From Verrucomicrobiota bacterium (GTDB lineage Bacteria > Chlamydiota > Chlamydiia > Chlamydiales > FEN-1388): DNA of 9,252 bases. The stretch covers positions 1 through 9,252 of the forward strand of contig JAFEGS010000632.1 in the NCBI GenBank assembly GCA_018239705.1, written 5' to 3'. This document shows positions 1 to 6,688 of the stretch, piece by piece. The stretch's first letter is position 1. Every line of letters starts with the position of its first letter. The position numbers and the translations under genes were made by a program. The notes below the pieces were generated by a model. It worked only from the letters and a program-made list of their open reading frames with translations. It made no database searches and was not told the origin of the DNA.

Positions 1-32
1 GTACCACTTACTTCTAATTAAGGATTTCACCA

Positions 33-2114
33 ATGAGCGACATTAAAGATGCAGAAAAAGAGGAAAAAGAGTTCAAAATTGAAGAACTAGCCATCAACAC
101 GATTCGCACCCTCTCCATGGATGCGGTACAGCAGGCAAATTCGGGCCATCCCGGCACGCCTATGGCCTTAGCTCCTGTCGCCTACTGCATCTGGAATGAC
201 TTTTTACGCTTTGATCCCGAAGACCCTATTTGGCCAAACCGCGATCGCTTTGTGCTCTCTAACGGCCACGCCTCCATGCTGCTCTATTCACTGCTCCACC
301 TCGCCGGCGTCAAGGCCGTCAATGCCAAATATGAGACACTTGGGACCTTAACGGTCACCTTGGATGATATTAAAAAATTTCGTCAACTGGACAGTAAATG
401 CCCAGGACATCCTGAATACCGCTGGACATCAGGTATAGAGACCACCACCGGACCGCTTGGTCAGGGCGTAGCCGACAGCGTAGGCATGGCTATGGGTAGT
501 AAGTGGATGGGGGCCAATTTCAACCGCGATGGCTTTGACATGATGGACTACAACGTCTACGTGCTGTGCGGTGATGGCGATATGATGGAGGGGGTCTCTG
601 CTGAAGCTGCCTCACTTGCTGGCCACCTCAAGCTCTCAAACCTCTGCTGGATCTACGACAATAACCACATCACCATTGAAGGCGATACGAAACTGGCCTT
701 TACTGAGGACATCGCTGCACGGTTTATGGGATATGGCTGGAATGTGCTGCGTGTAGGAGATGCCAACGACCTTCACCTCCTTCGACACGCCATTGAGACG
801 TTCCACAAATGCACCGATAGACCGACCTTCATCATCGTCGATAGCCATATCGCATGGGGAGCACCTCATAAACAGGATACCGAAAGTGCTCATGGCGAGC
901 CTCTCGGAGAAGAGGAGATCCGCTTAACCAAGCGCAACTACGGCTGGCCTGAAGATGCCAAGTTCTTAATCCCAAATGAGGTCTACACCCACTTTAAGGA
1001 GCGCATCGGCGCAAGAGGCAAAAAGCTCAGCAGCAGCTGGAAAGAGCTCTTCAAGCAGTATAAGGCCAAGTATCCGAAAGAGGCCGGTAATCTCTATGCC
1101 ATGCAGCATCGAGAACTGCCTGAGGGATGGGATAAAGAGCTCACAGCGTTTCCTACAGACCCAAAAGGTGTTGCCACGAGAGACTCTTCCGGTAAAGTGC
1201 TCAATGCCCTTGCTAAAAATATTCCTTGGCTTATCGGAGGAGCAGCAGACCTTGCCCCCTCCACAAAGACCTTACTCACGTTTGATCAAACAAAAGCATT
1301 CGCCCCGGAAAGCTATGGAGGCCGCAATATTCACTTTGGCATACGCGAGCATGCTATGGGCTCTATCGTGAATGGACTCTCATTAGCCAAAATCAGACCC
1401 TACGGGTCTACTTTCTTGATCTTTAGCGACTACATGAAACCCCCAATCCGTCTTGCAGCTATTATGGAGCTGCCGGCGATCTTTATCTTTACGCACGACT
1501 CGATCGGCCTGGGAGAAGATGGCCCCACCCACCAGCCTATAGAGCAGCTTGCATCGCTTCGCGCAGTACCCGGCCTTGTCACCCTTCGACCGGCAGATGC
1601 CAATGAAGTGGTCGAAGCGTGGCGCTACATTATCCCACTGAGGCATGAGCCATGCGCCCTCATTTTAACGCGCCAAAAAGTGCCCACCATCGATCGTACA
1701 AAATATGGCGCAGCTTCCGGCCTTCACAAAGGAGCCTATATTCTAGCCGACGCACCAAACAAAAAGCTGCAGCTCATCCTGCTAGCCACTGGTAGCGAGG
1801 TCTCCCTCTGCCTTGAGGCGTATGAGCGGCTCGTTAAAGAGGGTGTACAATGTAGAGTGGTCAGCATGCCATCGTGGGAGATCTTTGAGAAACAGGATGA
1901 AGCCTATCGCAACATGGTGCTGCCAAAAGAGGTGAAGGCACGAATTTCTGTAGAACAGGCCTCAACCTTTGGCTGGGACCGCTACGTAGGTGCTGAAGGC
2001 GTGGCTATTGGCATGAAGACCTTTGGTGCCTCTGCACCACTGCAGGAGCTGCAGAAAAAGTTTGGCTTTACTGTCGACAACATTATCGACAATGCAAAGA
2101 AATTACTAAAATAG
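33..2114 (+). CDS. tkt: Transketolase
   Basis: Thiamine-diphosphate enzyme of the non-oxidative pentose phosphate pathway; it moves two-carbon units between ketose and aldose phosphates in the cytosol. The 693-aa length is slightly above the usual 660-670. The N-terminal diphosphate-binding part shows SGHPG (His39), NGHAS (His79), the cofactor/Mg motif GDGDMMEG at 180-187 followed by DNN at 209-211, and SAHGEPL with His287. The pyrimidine-binding part has FGIREH with the expected catalytic Glu439, then HDSIGLGEDGPTHQP at 488-502 and RPADANE at 519-525. The C-terminal domain carries ATGSEVSL near 585-592. The start is supported by TAAGGA at 19-24, 8 nt upstream; the next Met lies within the first conserved helix. 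The roughly 15 charged residues at the N-terminus are an extra tail. No other gene of the pathway is next to it. The family assignment is secure; tktA/tktB subtype is not assigned. Confidence 0.97.
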   Translation: MSDIKDAEKEEKEFKIEELAINTIRTLSMDAVQQANSGHPGTPMALAPVAYCIWNDFLRFDPEDPIWPNRDRFVLSNGHASMLLYSLLHLAGVKAVNAKYETLGTLTVTLDDIKKFRQLDSKCPGHPEYRWTSGIETTTGPLGQGVADSVGMAMGSKWMGANFNRDGFDMMDYNVYVLCGDGDMMEGVSAEAASLAGHLKLSNLCWIYDNNHITIEGDTKLAFTEDIAARFMGYGWNVLRVGDANDLHLLRHAIETFHKCTDRPTFIIVDSHIAWGAPHKQDTESAHGEPLGEEEIRLTKRNYGWPEDAKFLIPNEVYTHFKERIGARGKKLSSSWKELFKQYKAKYPKEAGNLYAMQHRELPEGWDKELTAFPTDPKGVATRDSSGKVLNALAKNIPWLIGGAADLAPSTKTLLTFDQTKAFAPESYGGRNIHFGIREHAMGSIVNGLSLAKIRPYGSTFLIFSDYMKPPIRLAAIMELPAIFIFTHDSIGLGEDGPTHQPIEQLASLRAVPGLVTLRPADANEVVEAWRYIIPLRHEPCALILTRQKVPTIDRTKYGAASGLHKGAYILADAPNKKLQLILLATGSEVSLCLEAYERLVKEGVQCRVVSMPSWEIFEKQDEAYRNMVLPKEVKARISVEQASTFGWDRYVGAEGVAIGMKTFGASAPLQELQKKFGFTVDNIIDNAKKLLK

Positions 2115-2138
2115 TAATGCCTTGCAAATAAGGCATTA
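2115..2138 (+). terminator. Hairpin directly after transketolase
   Basis: A perfect 9-bp inverted repeat (TAATGCCTT / AAGGCATTA) with a 6-nt loop begins at the base after the tkt stop codon. The stem is modest in GC content and no clean T-tract follows (the next bases are TAAACCC), so it may be a weak terminator or an mRNA 3'-end stabiliser. The position suggests it ends the tkt transcript. Confidence 0.5.
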
Positions 2139-2175
2139 TAAACCCATACTATTGCTCAGTTTTTAGAATTGATTT

Positions 2176-2209
2176 CGTGCCCGATTTTCTCTCTATAAAT
2201 TCGGGCACG
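2176..2209. terminator. Hairpin between convergent tkt and PP2C genes
   Basis: CGTGCCCGA (2176-2184) and TCGGGCACG (2201-2209) form a perfect 9-bp GC-rich stem around a 16-nt AT/pyrimidine-rich loop. It lies between the 3' ends of two convergent genes and could act in both directions. No strong T-tract follows on either strand. The right arm is also the first copy of the neighbouring GGGCAC tandem repeat, so the left arm could pair with any of several copies. Confidence 0.4.
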
Positions 2210-2232
2210 GGCACGGGCACGGGCACGTTCAC
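2203..2232. repeat. Tandem GGGCAC hexamer repeat
   Basis: Four perfect GGGCAC copies (2203-2226) are followed by one degenerate copy, GTTCAC (2227-2232). The tract is non-coding and lies between the convergent tkt and PP2C 3' ends, ending 15 bp before the PP2C stop codon. The copies pair in principle with CGTGCCCGA at 2176. Short tandem tracts of this kind tend to vary in copy number by slippage. Confidence 0.85.
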
Positions 2233-2247
2233 GATCAGTTTTTCAGG

Positions 2248-3495
2248 CTAAACGTGCTTACGTGCCGGAGACATGGTAATGATCATGTAGTCATCAGTTT
2301 TAGGTTCATTACTGGGGTAGGCAGGCTCGGCATCTGGTTCAGATTTGGTGTCGGACTGCTGCATGGTCGTTATCATCTGTTTCTTTGGCTGTCTCACATA
2401 GTACCTCTCTTCTGCTTGCGCACGCACATAGGTGACAAGCTTTGTATAGTTGGCAAGCCTTTTAGTGACCTGCTCAGCTGTTGGGAGAGGGTAGGAGCTA
2501 CGTATCGCTGTAGTGAGCGTGATACACCAGTTGATGCTGTCAATGGTTGGTAATTGGCCACTACGAAATGGCGCATGGTTCACAAGCTTGTCAAAAGGCA
2601 GGTCAAAAAAGGGCTGAAAGGCAACGAGCTGGATCATCTCTTTCACCTTACCATCTCGAACATTGTCGAGAAACCCATCTGTGACGAGAAGGACATAGTC
2701 ATCTTCTGATATCTCAGCGGTAGAGGCTATGATATTTTTTTTGCCCTCAATATGAGCATCTGAATAGATGCATCCCCCAGTGCTCGTTATATCGGGCTTT
2801 CCTTCTTTATCCAGCGATCGCGAAATGGTATTGAGCTGCGTCACTTCTTGTGTCTTGCTGTTAATGTGAAAAACTGCCCCATCACCTAGTGCTATGGCCT
2901 GGAGGCGATACATTCTTGCCCCAATCGGCACACATTCTGCAAAAAGAGCTGTTGAGGCGCCGTGAAGCGTACTGGGCAGCGCCTGCTGCAACTCAAGAGC
3001 ACATTCCACAAATAGTGCCTGCGCCAGCTCCTTATTTGCTTCACTATTTTCAGTAAAGTCCATTGATTTTTCAGCAAAGGTGCGCAAAAAAAAGTCGCAA
3101 ATCATGTGCGCCACAAAGGCACTAAAGAAGGTGTGTCCTCCAAGACCATCGGCAATAGCAGCTGCATGGCTTCCATCGGGCTTCGTTACTACACCGCCTC
3201 GATCCATATTTATCTCGTAGGGAAAGCCATGGTCATTGAGGTAATAGGAGGGAGGAACACTCGTTGCATGGTTATAGGAGTAGGATCCATCAGGCGAAGT
3301 AACTAATCCTTGGGAACCGAGCTCTTTTTGTTTCAAATTATCTGTATATAGTAGACCGGGAAGGTAGTCGAGCTTTTGTGTGTGTAACGAGGGCCTATCA
3401 ATGGGACTCTTAGGTTCATTGTCGCGAGGCAATAGAACGGTATCGCATTCGTCTTCTTCTTTGCGATAGCAGCAGAGGCGGGTGAGATTGACCAT
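2248..3495 (-). CDS. PP2C-family protein phosphatase
   Basis: Predicted 415-aa metal-dependent Ser/Thr protein phosphatase (PPM/PP2C fold). Visible motifs, numbered from the start chosen here, are ADGLGGH at 115-121 (metal Asp116 and the GGH signature), GASTA at 179-183, GDGAVFHI at 204-211, VTDGFLDN at 271-278 (metal Asp273), and DDYMIITM at 401-408. The last matches the closing DD-strand of PP2C domains. INMD near 95-98 may supply the first acidic residue. The first 90 or so residues are not recognisable and include LCCY and an acidic stretch; the last motif follows a Pro/Glu/Asp-rich linker. I see no membrane segment or signal peptide. The start at 3495 is preferred because AAGG lies 6 nt upstream. 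The frame stays open to 3582, but its extra 29 codons begin in repeat DNA. No kinase or anti-sigma partner is adjacent, so its substrates are unknown. Confidence 0.85.
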   Translation of the reverse strand: MVNLTRLCCYRKEEDECDTVLLPRDNEPKSPIDRPSLHTQKLDYLPGLLYTDNLKQKELGSQGLVTSPDGSYSYNHATSVPPSYYLNDHGFPYEINMDRGGVVTKPDGSHAAAIADGLGGHTFFSAFVAHMICDFFLRTFAEKSMDFTENSEANKELAQALFVECALELQQALPSTLHGASTALFAECVPIGARMYRLQAIALGDGAVFHINSKTQEVTQLNTISRSLDKEGKPDITSTGGCIYSDAHIEGKKNIIASTAEISEDDYVLLVTDGFLDNVRDGKVKEMIQLVAFQPFFDLPFDKLVNHAPFRSGQLPTIDSINWCITLTTAIRSSYPLPTAEQVTKRLANYTKLVTYVRAQAEERYYVRQPKKQMITTMQQSDTKSEPDAEPAYPSNEPKTDDYMIITMSPARKHV

Positions 3496-3501
3496 AGATT
3501 G

Positions 3502-3507
3502 CCTTAT
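3502..3507 (-). promoter_or_regulatory. Ribosome binding site that sets the PP2C start
   Basis: Read on the minus strand, ATAAGG ends 6 nt before the ATG at 3495. The upstream in-frame ATG at 3582 is preceded only by array words (a T-rich stretch, no purine-rich site), so this site decides the start. Confidence 0.6.
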
Positions 3508-3573
3508 CGTTTGCAAGTTTACTGAGAAAGGATACCATAAATCTCGATATCGTGCTAGGATGCAAGTACATTT

Positions 3574-3808
3574 AAACGACATAAAAGGACCAAAACGACA
3601 AACGACACAAAAGACGAAAAGGACGAAAACGACTTAAACGACATAAAACGACACAAAAGACGAAAATGACACTAACGACACAAAAGACAAAAAGGACGAA
3701 AACGACTGTCCTTTTCGTCGTTTTAGTCGTTGTTCGTCGTTTAAGTCGTTTTCGTCCTTTTCGTCTTTTGTGTCGTTTGTCGTTTTGGTCCTTTTATGTC
3801 GTTTTTTT
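3574..3808. repeat. Array 1: bidirectional array of about 9-bp GAC/GTC words
   Basis: Occupies most of the 346-bp gap between the divergent PP2C and aminopeptidase genes. From 3574 to 3706 it is a run of 15 units of 7-10 bp, mostly 9, each ending in GAC: for example GAAAACGAC, ACAAAAGAC, TTAAACGAC, GAAAAGGAC, ATAAAACGAC. At 3707 the polarity flips. From 3708 the units are the reverse complements, each beginning GTC: for example GTCCTTTTC, GTCGTTTTC, GTCTTTTGT. Bases 3574-3642 and 3736-3804 form a perfect 69-bp inverted repeat, leaving a 93-bp centre that also folds imperfectly. Read outward from the centre, both arms are (GTC-N-TTT-NN)n toward both flanking genes. The right arm ends in a run of seven T at 3802-3808. 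No protein-coding gene is credible here; the reading frames that cross it are translations of the repeat. Function unknown. Confidence 0.9.
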
Positions 3809-3841
3809 CGACCTACAGCACCCAACAACTGAGGACGCTTT

Positions 3842-5116
3842 ATGCCTATCCAAAGACTATGTGACTTCCTAGACCACTCCCCAACCGCATGGCATGCCTG
3901 TGCCCTCCTCAAAGAGCAGCTTCTTGGTGCCGGTTTTCAAGAGCTCGATGAAAAAGAGCGCTGGCACATTGCAGCCGGCAAGAGCTATTTTGTCATCCGC
4001 AACCAGGGCTCTCTTATTGCCTTTCACATGCCCCACAAGCCACCCGAAAGCGCAGCCGTTTTAGCTGCCCACACAGATAGCCCAGGGCTTAAGCTCAAGC
4101 CTCAAGGAGAATTTTCAGCTGAAGGCGCCTCCTTGCTTAACTTTGAGGTCTATGGCTCCCCCATTTTAGCCTCCTGGATTGGTCGAGACCTCACACTTTC
4201 CGGACGAGTCTTCTATCAAAATGGCTCTGGCGAAGTGCTGTCGCAGCTGGTCTCTCTTCCTGAGCTCTCGCTGATCATTCCCCACCTCGCCATTCATCTC
4301 GACGCCCGAGTTAATGAATCAGGGCTTCTTCTCAACAAACAAGAGCACATAACTGCCCTCGCAGCGACCTCTATCGAGGAAAAACAGCTCGACAGCTTGC
4401 TCGATAACTTGCTCAAAAGTAAACTGGGCGCAGATACCATTATCTACAAAGAGCTCTTTGCAACGCCGCAAGAGCAGGCTCGGCGCCTAGGACTCCAGCA
4501 GGAGCTTTTGGCCTCTGCCCGTCTCGATAACTTGGCACATGTAGTATCAGCGACAGAGGCCTTTCTTGCCCAAAAACCGCACACAGGCGGCCTCCTCAAG
4601 GCTGTGGTCTTCTGGAACCACGAAGAGGTAGGATCGACCACCTCAGAAGGCGCCGCGTCGAGCTTTTTCGAAGATGTCTTCCATCGCATCGCCCTAGCTT
4701 CCGGGCTCGAAACAGACGCCTACTACGCGCTTAAGGCGCGATCGATCTGCTTTTCGTGCGATGTGGCGCATGCTGTCCATCCAAACTATCCGGAAAAGCA
4801 CGATCCTCGCCACAAACCTCACTTAGGCAAAGGGATTGCCCTCAAGACAAATGCACAGGAGCGCTATATCAGTAATAGCCCGCTTACTGCTCGTGTGATT
4901 GCGCAGTGGCAGCAAAGAAAACTGCCCTACCAGTTTTTTGTTTCGAGAAATGATATGCCCTGTGGGACCACAATTGGCCCAATCCATGCATCCCGAACAG
5001 GTCTACAGACAATTGACATGGGCATCCCTCTTTTAGGGATGCACGCAGCGAGAGAAGTAATCCATGTACAGGACTATCTCGACTCGATCAAGGCCCTTGA
5101 GGTCGTTTGGGAATAA
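3842..5116 (+). CDS. apeB: M18 family aminopeptidase (aspartyl aminopeptidase type)
   Basis: 424-aa cytosolic zinc metallopeptidase that removes N-terminal, typically acidic, residues from peptides; members usually form large oligomers. The family's metal-site motifs are all visible: AAHTDSPG with His77 and Asp79, SARLDN with Asp229, NHEEVGS with Glu261 (expected catalytic base) and Glu262, CDVAHAVHPNY with Asp307, and GMHAARE with His401. KTNAQERYIS at 335-344 and GPIHASRTG at 379-387 are further family signatures. Length fits bacterial members (about 420-450 aa). The ATG is preceded by GAGG with a 7-nt spacer. It lies just right of array 1, divergent from the PP2C gene, and ends in a hairpin, so it looks monocistronic. 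I see no clear promoter between the array and the start; it may lie within or before the array. The symbol follows bacterial usage for this family and is less certain than the family. Confidence 0.95.
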   Translation: MPIQRLCDFLDHSPTAWHACALLKEQLLGAGFQELDEKERWHIAAGKSYFVIRNQGSLIAFHMPHKPPESAAVLAAHTDSPGLKLKPQGEFSAEGASLLNFEVYGSPILASWIGRDLTLSGRVFYQNGSGEVLSQLVSLPELSLIIPHLAIHLDARVNESGLLLNKQEHITALAATSIEEKQLDSLLDNLLKSKLGADTIIYKELFATPQEQARRLGLQQELLASARLDNLAHVVSATEAFLAQKPHTGGLLKAVVFWNHEEVGSTTSEGAASSFFEDVFHRIALASGLETDAYYALKARSICFSCDVAHAVHPNYPEKHDPRHKPHLGKGIALKTNAQERYISNSPLTARVIAQWQQRKLPYQFFVSRNDMPCGTTIGPIHASRTGLQTIDMGIPLLGMHAAREVIHVQDYLDSIKALEVVWE

Positions 5117-5121
5117 ATCCG

Positions 5122-5146
5122 GGCACTCGTGCCAAATCCGAGTGCC
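5122..5146 (+). terminator. Hairpin after the aminopeptidase gene
   Basis: GGCACTCG (5122-5129) and CGAGTGCC (5139-5146) pair perfectly over 8 bp with a 9-nt loop, starting 6 nt after the apeB stop. GGCAC can alternatively pair with the nearby GTGCC. There is no run of T after it, so it is terminator-like by position and stem rather than a textbook intrinsic terminator. It may also serve the 78-aa gene converging from the right. Confidence 0.45.
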
Positions 5147-5221
5147 GCTATTCAGCAGCAATTTCTTCAGCCGAAGATCAGAAGAGTCAACCATGGGGAT
5201 ACCTCCAGTGTAAACTCTCAT

Positions 5222-5458
5222 CTACCTATTCATATCTTTTAAAGCTACGTCAATCAAAATGTTAAGATCGCGTGGCATTCTGATATTTTCTGGGTTTACA
5301 TGAAAAACTCTGCCATTGTGAATCAATAATTTTGTTGTACCGGTGGTGTTGATTGGCATAAGCTTTCTGCTTTGATGAGCCACCGGGTGATACTCGAAAC
5401 TCTCATCGGTGTCTGTGTCTGTAACTACTATGGACATTGCAGGTATTTTAGCACTCAT
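5222..5458 (-). CDS. Small conserved-looking hypothetical protein, 78 aa
   Basis: I do not recognise this protein. It is 78 aa, without signal peptide or membrane segment. It has an acidic Asp/Thr-rich stretch (TDTDTDES, about residues 13-20) and a mixed middle with alternating hydrophobic residues (TTKLLIHNGRVFHV), suggestive of beta strands. The end (LNILIDVALKDMNR) is likely helical. Expression signals are good: AAAGGA lies 8 nt before the ATG, and a TTGACT/GAGAAT promoter candidate sits at 5489-5517. It is divergent from the 47-aa basic gene and converges on apeB. Its upstream DNA is clearly more AT-rich than the rest of the window. A second Met at codon 8 is a possible but less supported start. 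Judged a real gene from its signals and position, not from homology. Confidence 0.6.
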   Translation of the reverse strand: MSAKIPAMSIVVTDTDTDESFEYHPVAHQSRKLMPINTTGTTKLLIHNGRVFHVNPENIRMPRDLNILIDVALKDMNR

Positions 5459-5488
5459 TAGATTTATCCTTTAATTTTTTTTCAACTT

Positions 5489-5517
5489 ATTCTCAATAGA
5501 CAACCATTTACAGTCAA
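5489..5517 (-). promoter_or_regulatory. Candidate sigma70-type promoter for the 78-aa gene
   Basis: On the minus strand, TTGACT (5512-5517, 5 of 6 consensus) and GAGAAT (5489-5494, 4 of 6) are separated by 17 bp. Expected transcription start is near 5482, leaving a leader of about 24 nt that contains the AAAGGA ribosome site. Inferred from sequence only. Confidence 0.5.
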
Positions 5518-5536
5518 TGCAAATATAAATCATTAT

Positions 5537-5564
5537 TTGACAATAAAATAATTAATTTGATAGT
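5537..5564 (+). promoter_or_regulatory. Candidate promoter for the 47-aa basic protein gene
   Basis: A perfect TTGACA at 5537-5542 is followed after 16 bp by GATAGT (5559-5564, 4 of 6 to TATAAT). This would give a leader of about 60 nt. A TTGCCA at 5565 and GATAAT at 5596 lie downstream but are badly spaced with each other. The -35 box overlaps a small inverted repeat, CAAATA/TATTTG (5520-5525 and 5534-5539). Confidence 0.4.
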
Positions 5565-5629
5565 TTGCCAAATAGATGGATCAAATAGTATTTTTGATAA
5601 TTTGGCCATTATAAAACTTGGAGGTTAGT

Positions 5630-5773
5630 ATGGTTAAAGAAACTAAACACCATAAAGACGAAAGAAAAAAGCCGACAATGTCTCTTAAAGAGCGTCGTGC
5701 TAAAAAGCATGAGAAAAAACAGCAGAAGCTGCAAAAGCTCCACAATATCGAAGAACAACAAAATATTGCGTAA
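5630..5773 (+). CDS. Small, highly basic 47-aa protein
   Basis: I do not recognise this gene. The product is 47 aa and dominated by Lys, Arg, His, Glu and Gln; the core MSLKERRAKKHEKK continues into QQKLQKL, and the end is HNIEEQQNIA. It has almost no aromatic residues and no Cys, signal peptide or membrane segment. The composition predicts a single long charged helix or a disordered tail, of the sort that binds RNA, DNA or ribosomes; that role is inference. Support for a real gene is a strong GGAGGT ribosome site at 5620-5625 (4-nt spacer to the ATG), a promoter candidate at 5537-5564, and a strong hairpin 10 nt after the stop. Divergent from the 78-aa gene. Confidence 0.65.
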   Translation: MVKETKHHKDERKKPTMSLKERRAKKHEKKQQKLQKLHNIEEQQNIA

Positions 5774-5783
5774 CTTGGGGCGC

Positions 5784-5809
5784 TCCCGCGGTCATGTTCG
5801 GCCGCGGGA
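5784..5809. terminator. GC-rich hairpin between convergent small gene and transporter
   Basis: TCCCGCGG (5784-5791) pairs perfectly with CCGCGGGA (5802-5809), and a T-G and a C-G pair extend the stem to about 10 bp around a 6-nt loop. It lies 10 nt after the stop of the 47-aa gene and directly against the stop of the minus-strand EamA gene, so it can end both transcripts. On the plus strand a loose AATTAATTCTCTTT follows; no real T-tract follows on the minus strand. Confidence 0.65.
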
Positions 5810-5810
5810 A

Positions 5811-6686
5811 TTAATTCTCTTTGATTTCTTTTGCCTTATCGCTTAAGAGCGTGATAAGGGCGCCCGATAGGATAATGATGATACCGGAAAGCTTGTAGGC
5901 AGTCATCTCTTCATCGAGGAGCAGTATGCCGAAGATGACGACAAATACCGGCTCAAGAACTGTAAGCATGGAGGCTTTTTCAGAACTTATGTATGTAAAA
6001 CATTGGAGTAAAAGCAGGATGGGTATTGCCGTGCAGATAAGCCCCATCGCAATGATATCAATCCAGCAAGAAAATGACTGCGGGAGAGCCAGGCTCGAAT
6101 CAAAAAGAGCAAATAACAAGCTTGCCGTCATGCAGCCAAGAGAGACCATAAATGTCGATAGCATCGGCGGAACGCTTATCCTCTTAGATGCCGCGATGTA
6201 ACAGCCATAAAGACCGGCACACAGCACACTAAGCGCAATCCCATACAGATCAAGAGAGATATTTTCAGGATTTACCAAAAAGGCAAGCCCAAAGGTCATC
6301 AACGCAAGGGCCAGATAGTATATTTTTCTAATTACTACTTTATAAAAAGCTGCATTGATCAGCATGACAAAAGCCGGGAAAGTAAAGAAGATCACCATCG
6401 CAAGGCCTGTACCGATGTAGAGACTTGCAATAAAGTAGAGCGTCGTAGAGGTCCCGTAAAAGAGCATCCCATACAAAAATGCCTGTATACTCTGCCTGTC
6501 TATTGGTACTAGTGTGCGGTATTTCGGGATCAGCACTACTGCCATAAAGAGCGATGATACAAAAAAACGCCAAAAGAGCATGGCAGAGACTGAACAGTCT
6601 GCCTTGATAATAGACATGCCAAAAAAGCCAACTAAGCCGTAGCAAAGCCCCGCAAGCATAGCTAAAAGGGCTCCTCGATGTTCCAT
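5811..6686 (-). CDS. EamA/DMT-superfamily inner-membrane transporter
   Basis: 291-aa integral membrane protein with about ten hydrophobic segments, near residues 5-25, 34-53, 68-88, 93-113, 121-138, 148-167, 177-196, 207-228, 237-258 and 264-282. This is the two-fold EamA repeat of drug/metabolite transporters. The second repeat ends with the typical pattern SSEKASMLTVLEPVF, then GILLLDEEMT and a Gly-rich last helix. The tail is short and charged (KAKEIKEN). Family members export or import small metabolites, amino acids or nucleotide sugars; the substrate cannot be read from sequence. Its ATG follows the hemB stop by 2 nt, with AGGG in the hemB tail as a possible ribosome site, so it is very likely co-transcribed and translationally coupled with hemB. 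A tetrapyrrole-related substrate is conceivable but unsupported. Confidence 0.9.
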   Translation of the reverse strand: MEHRGALLAMLAGLCYGLVGFFGMSIIKADCSVSAMLFWRFFVSSLFMAVVLIPKYRTLVPIDRQSIQAFLYGMLFYGTSTTLYFIASLYIGTGLAMVIFFTFPAFVMLINAAFYKVVIRKIYYLALALMTFGLAFLVNPENISLDLYGIALSVLCAGLYGCYIAASKRISVPPMLSTFMVSLGCMTASLLFALFDSSLALPQSFSCWIDIIAMGLICTAIPILLLLQCFTYISSEKASMLTVLEPVFVVIFGILLLDEEMTAYKLSGIIIILSGALITLLSDKAKEIKEN

Positions 6687-6688
6687 GC

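Noticed and set aside
976..1371. 131-codon plus-strand frame inside tkt
   Set aside because: Shadow of the transketolase gene in another frame; Ser/Pro/Arg-rich product with no recognisable features.
3574..3808. CRISPR array
   Set aside because: Units of about 9 bp with no unique spacers and a polarity reversal in the middle; no cas genes nearby.
3666..3872. Plus-strand 68-codon frame through array 1
   Set aside because: Low-complexity translation of the array that runs into apeB in another frame; no ribosome site.
3634..3912. Minus-strand 92-codon frame through array 1
   Set aside because: Most of it is translation of the array (Lys/Arg/Asp then Ser/Phe/Val low complexity), and its first part is antisense to the apeB start. 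No independent support as a gene.
5926..6201. 91-codon plus-strand frame antisense to the EamA gene
   Set aside because: Opposite-strand shadow of a clear transporter gene.
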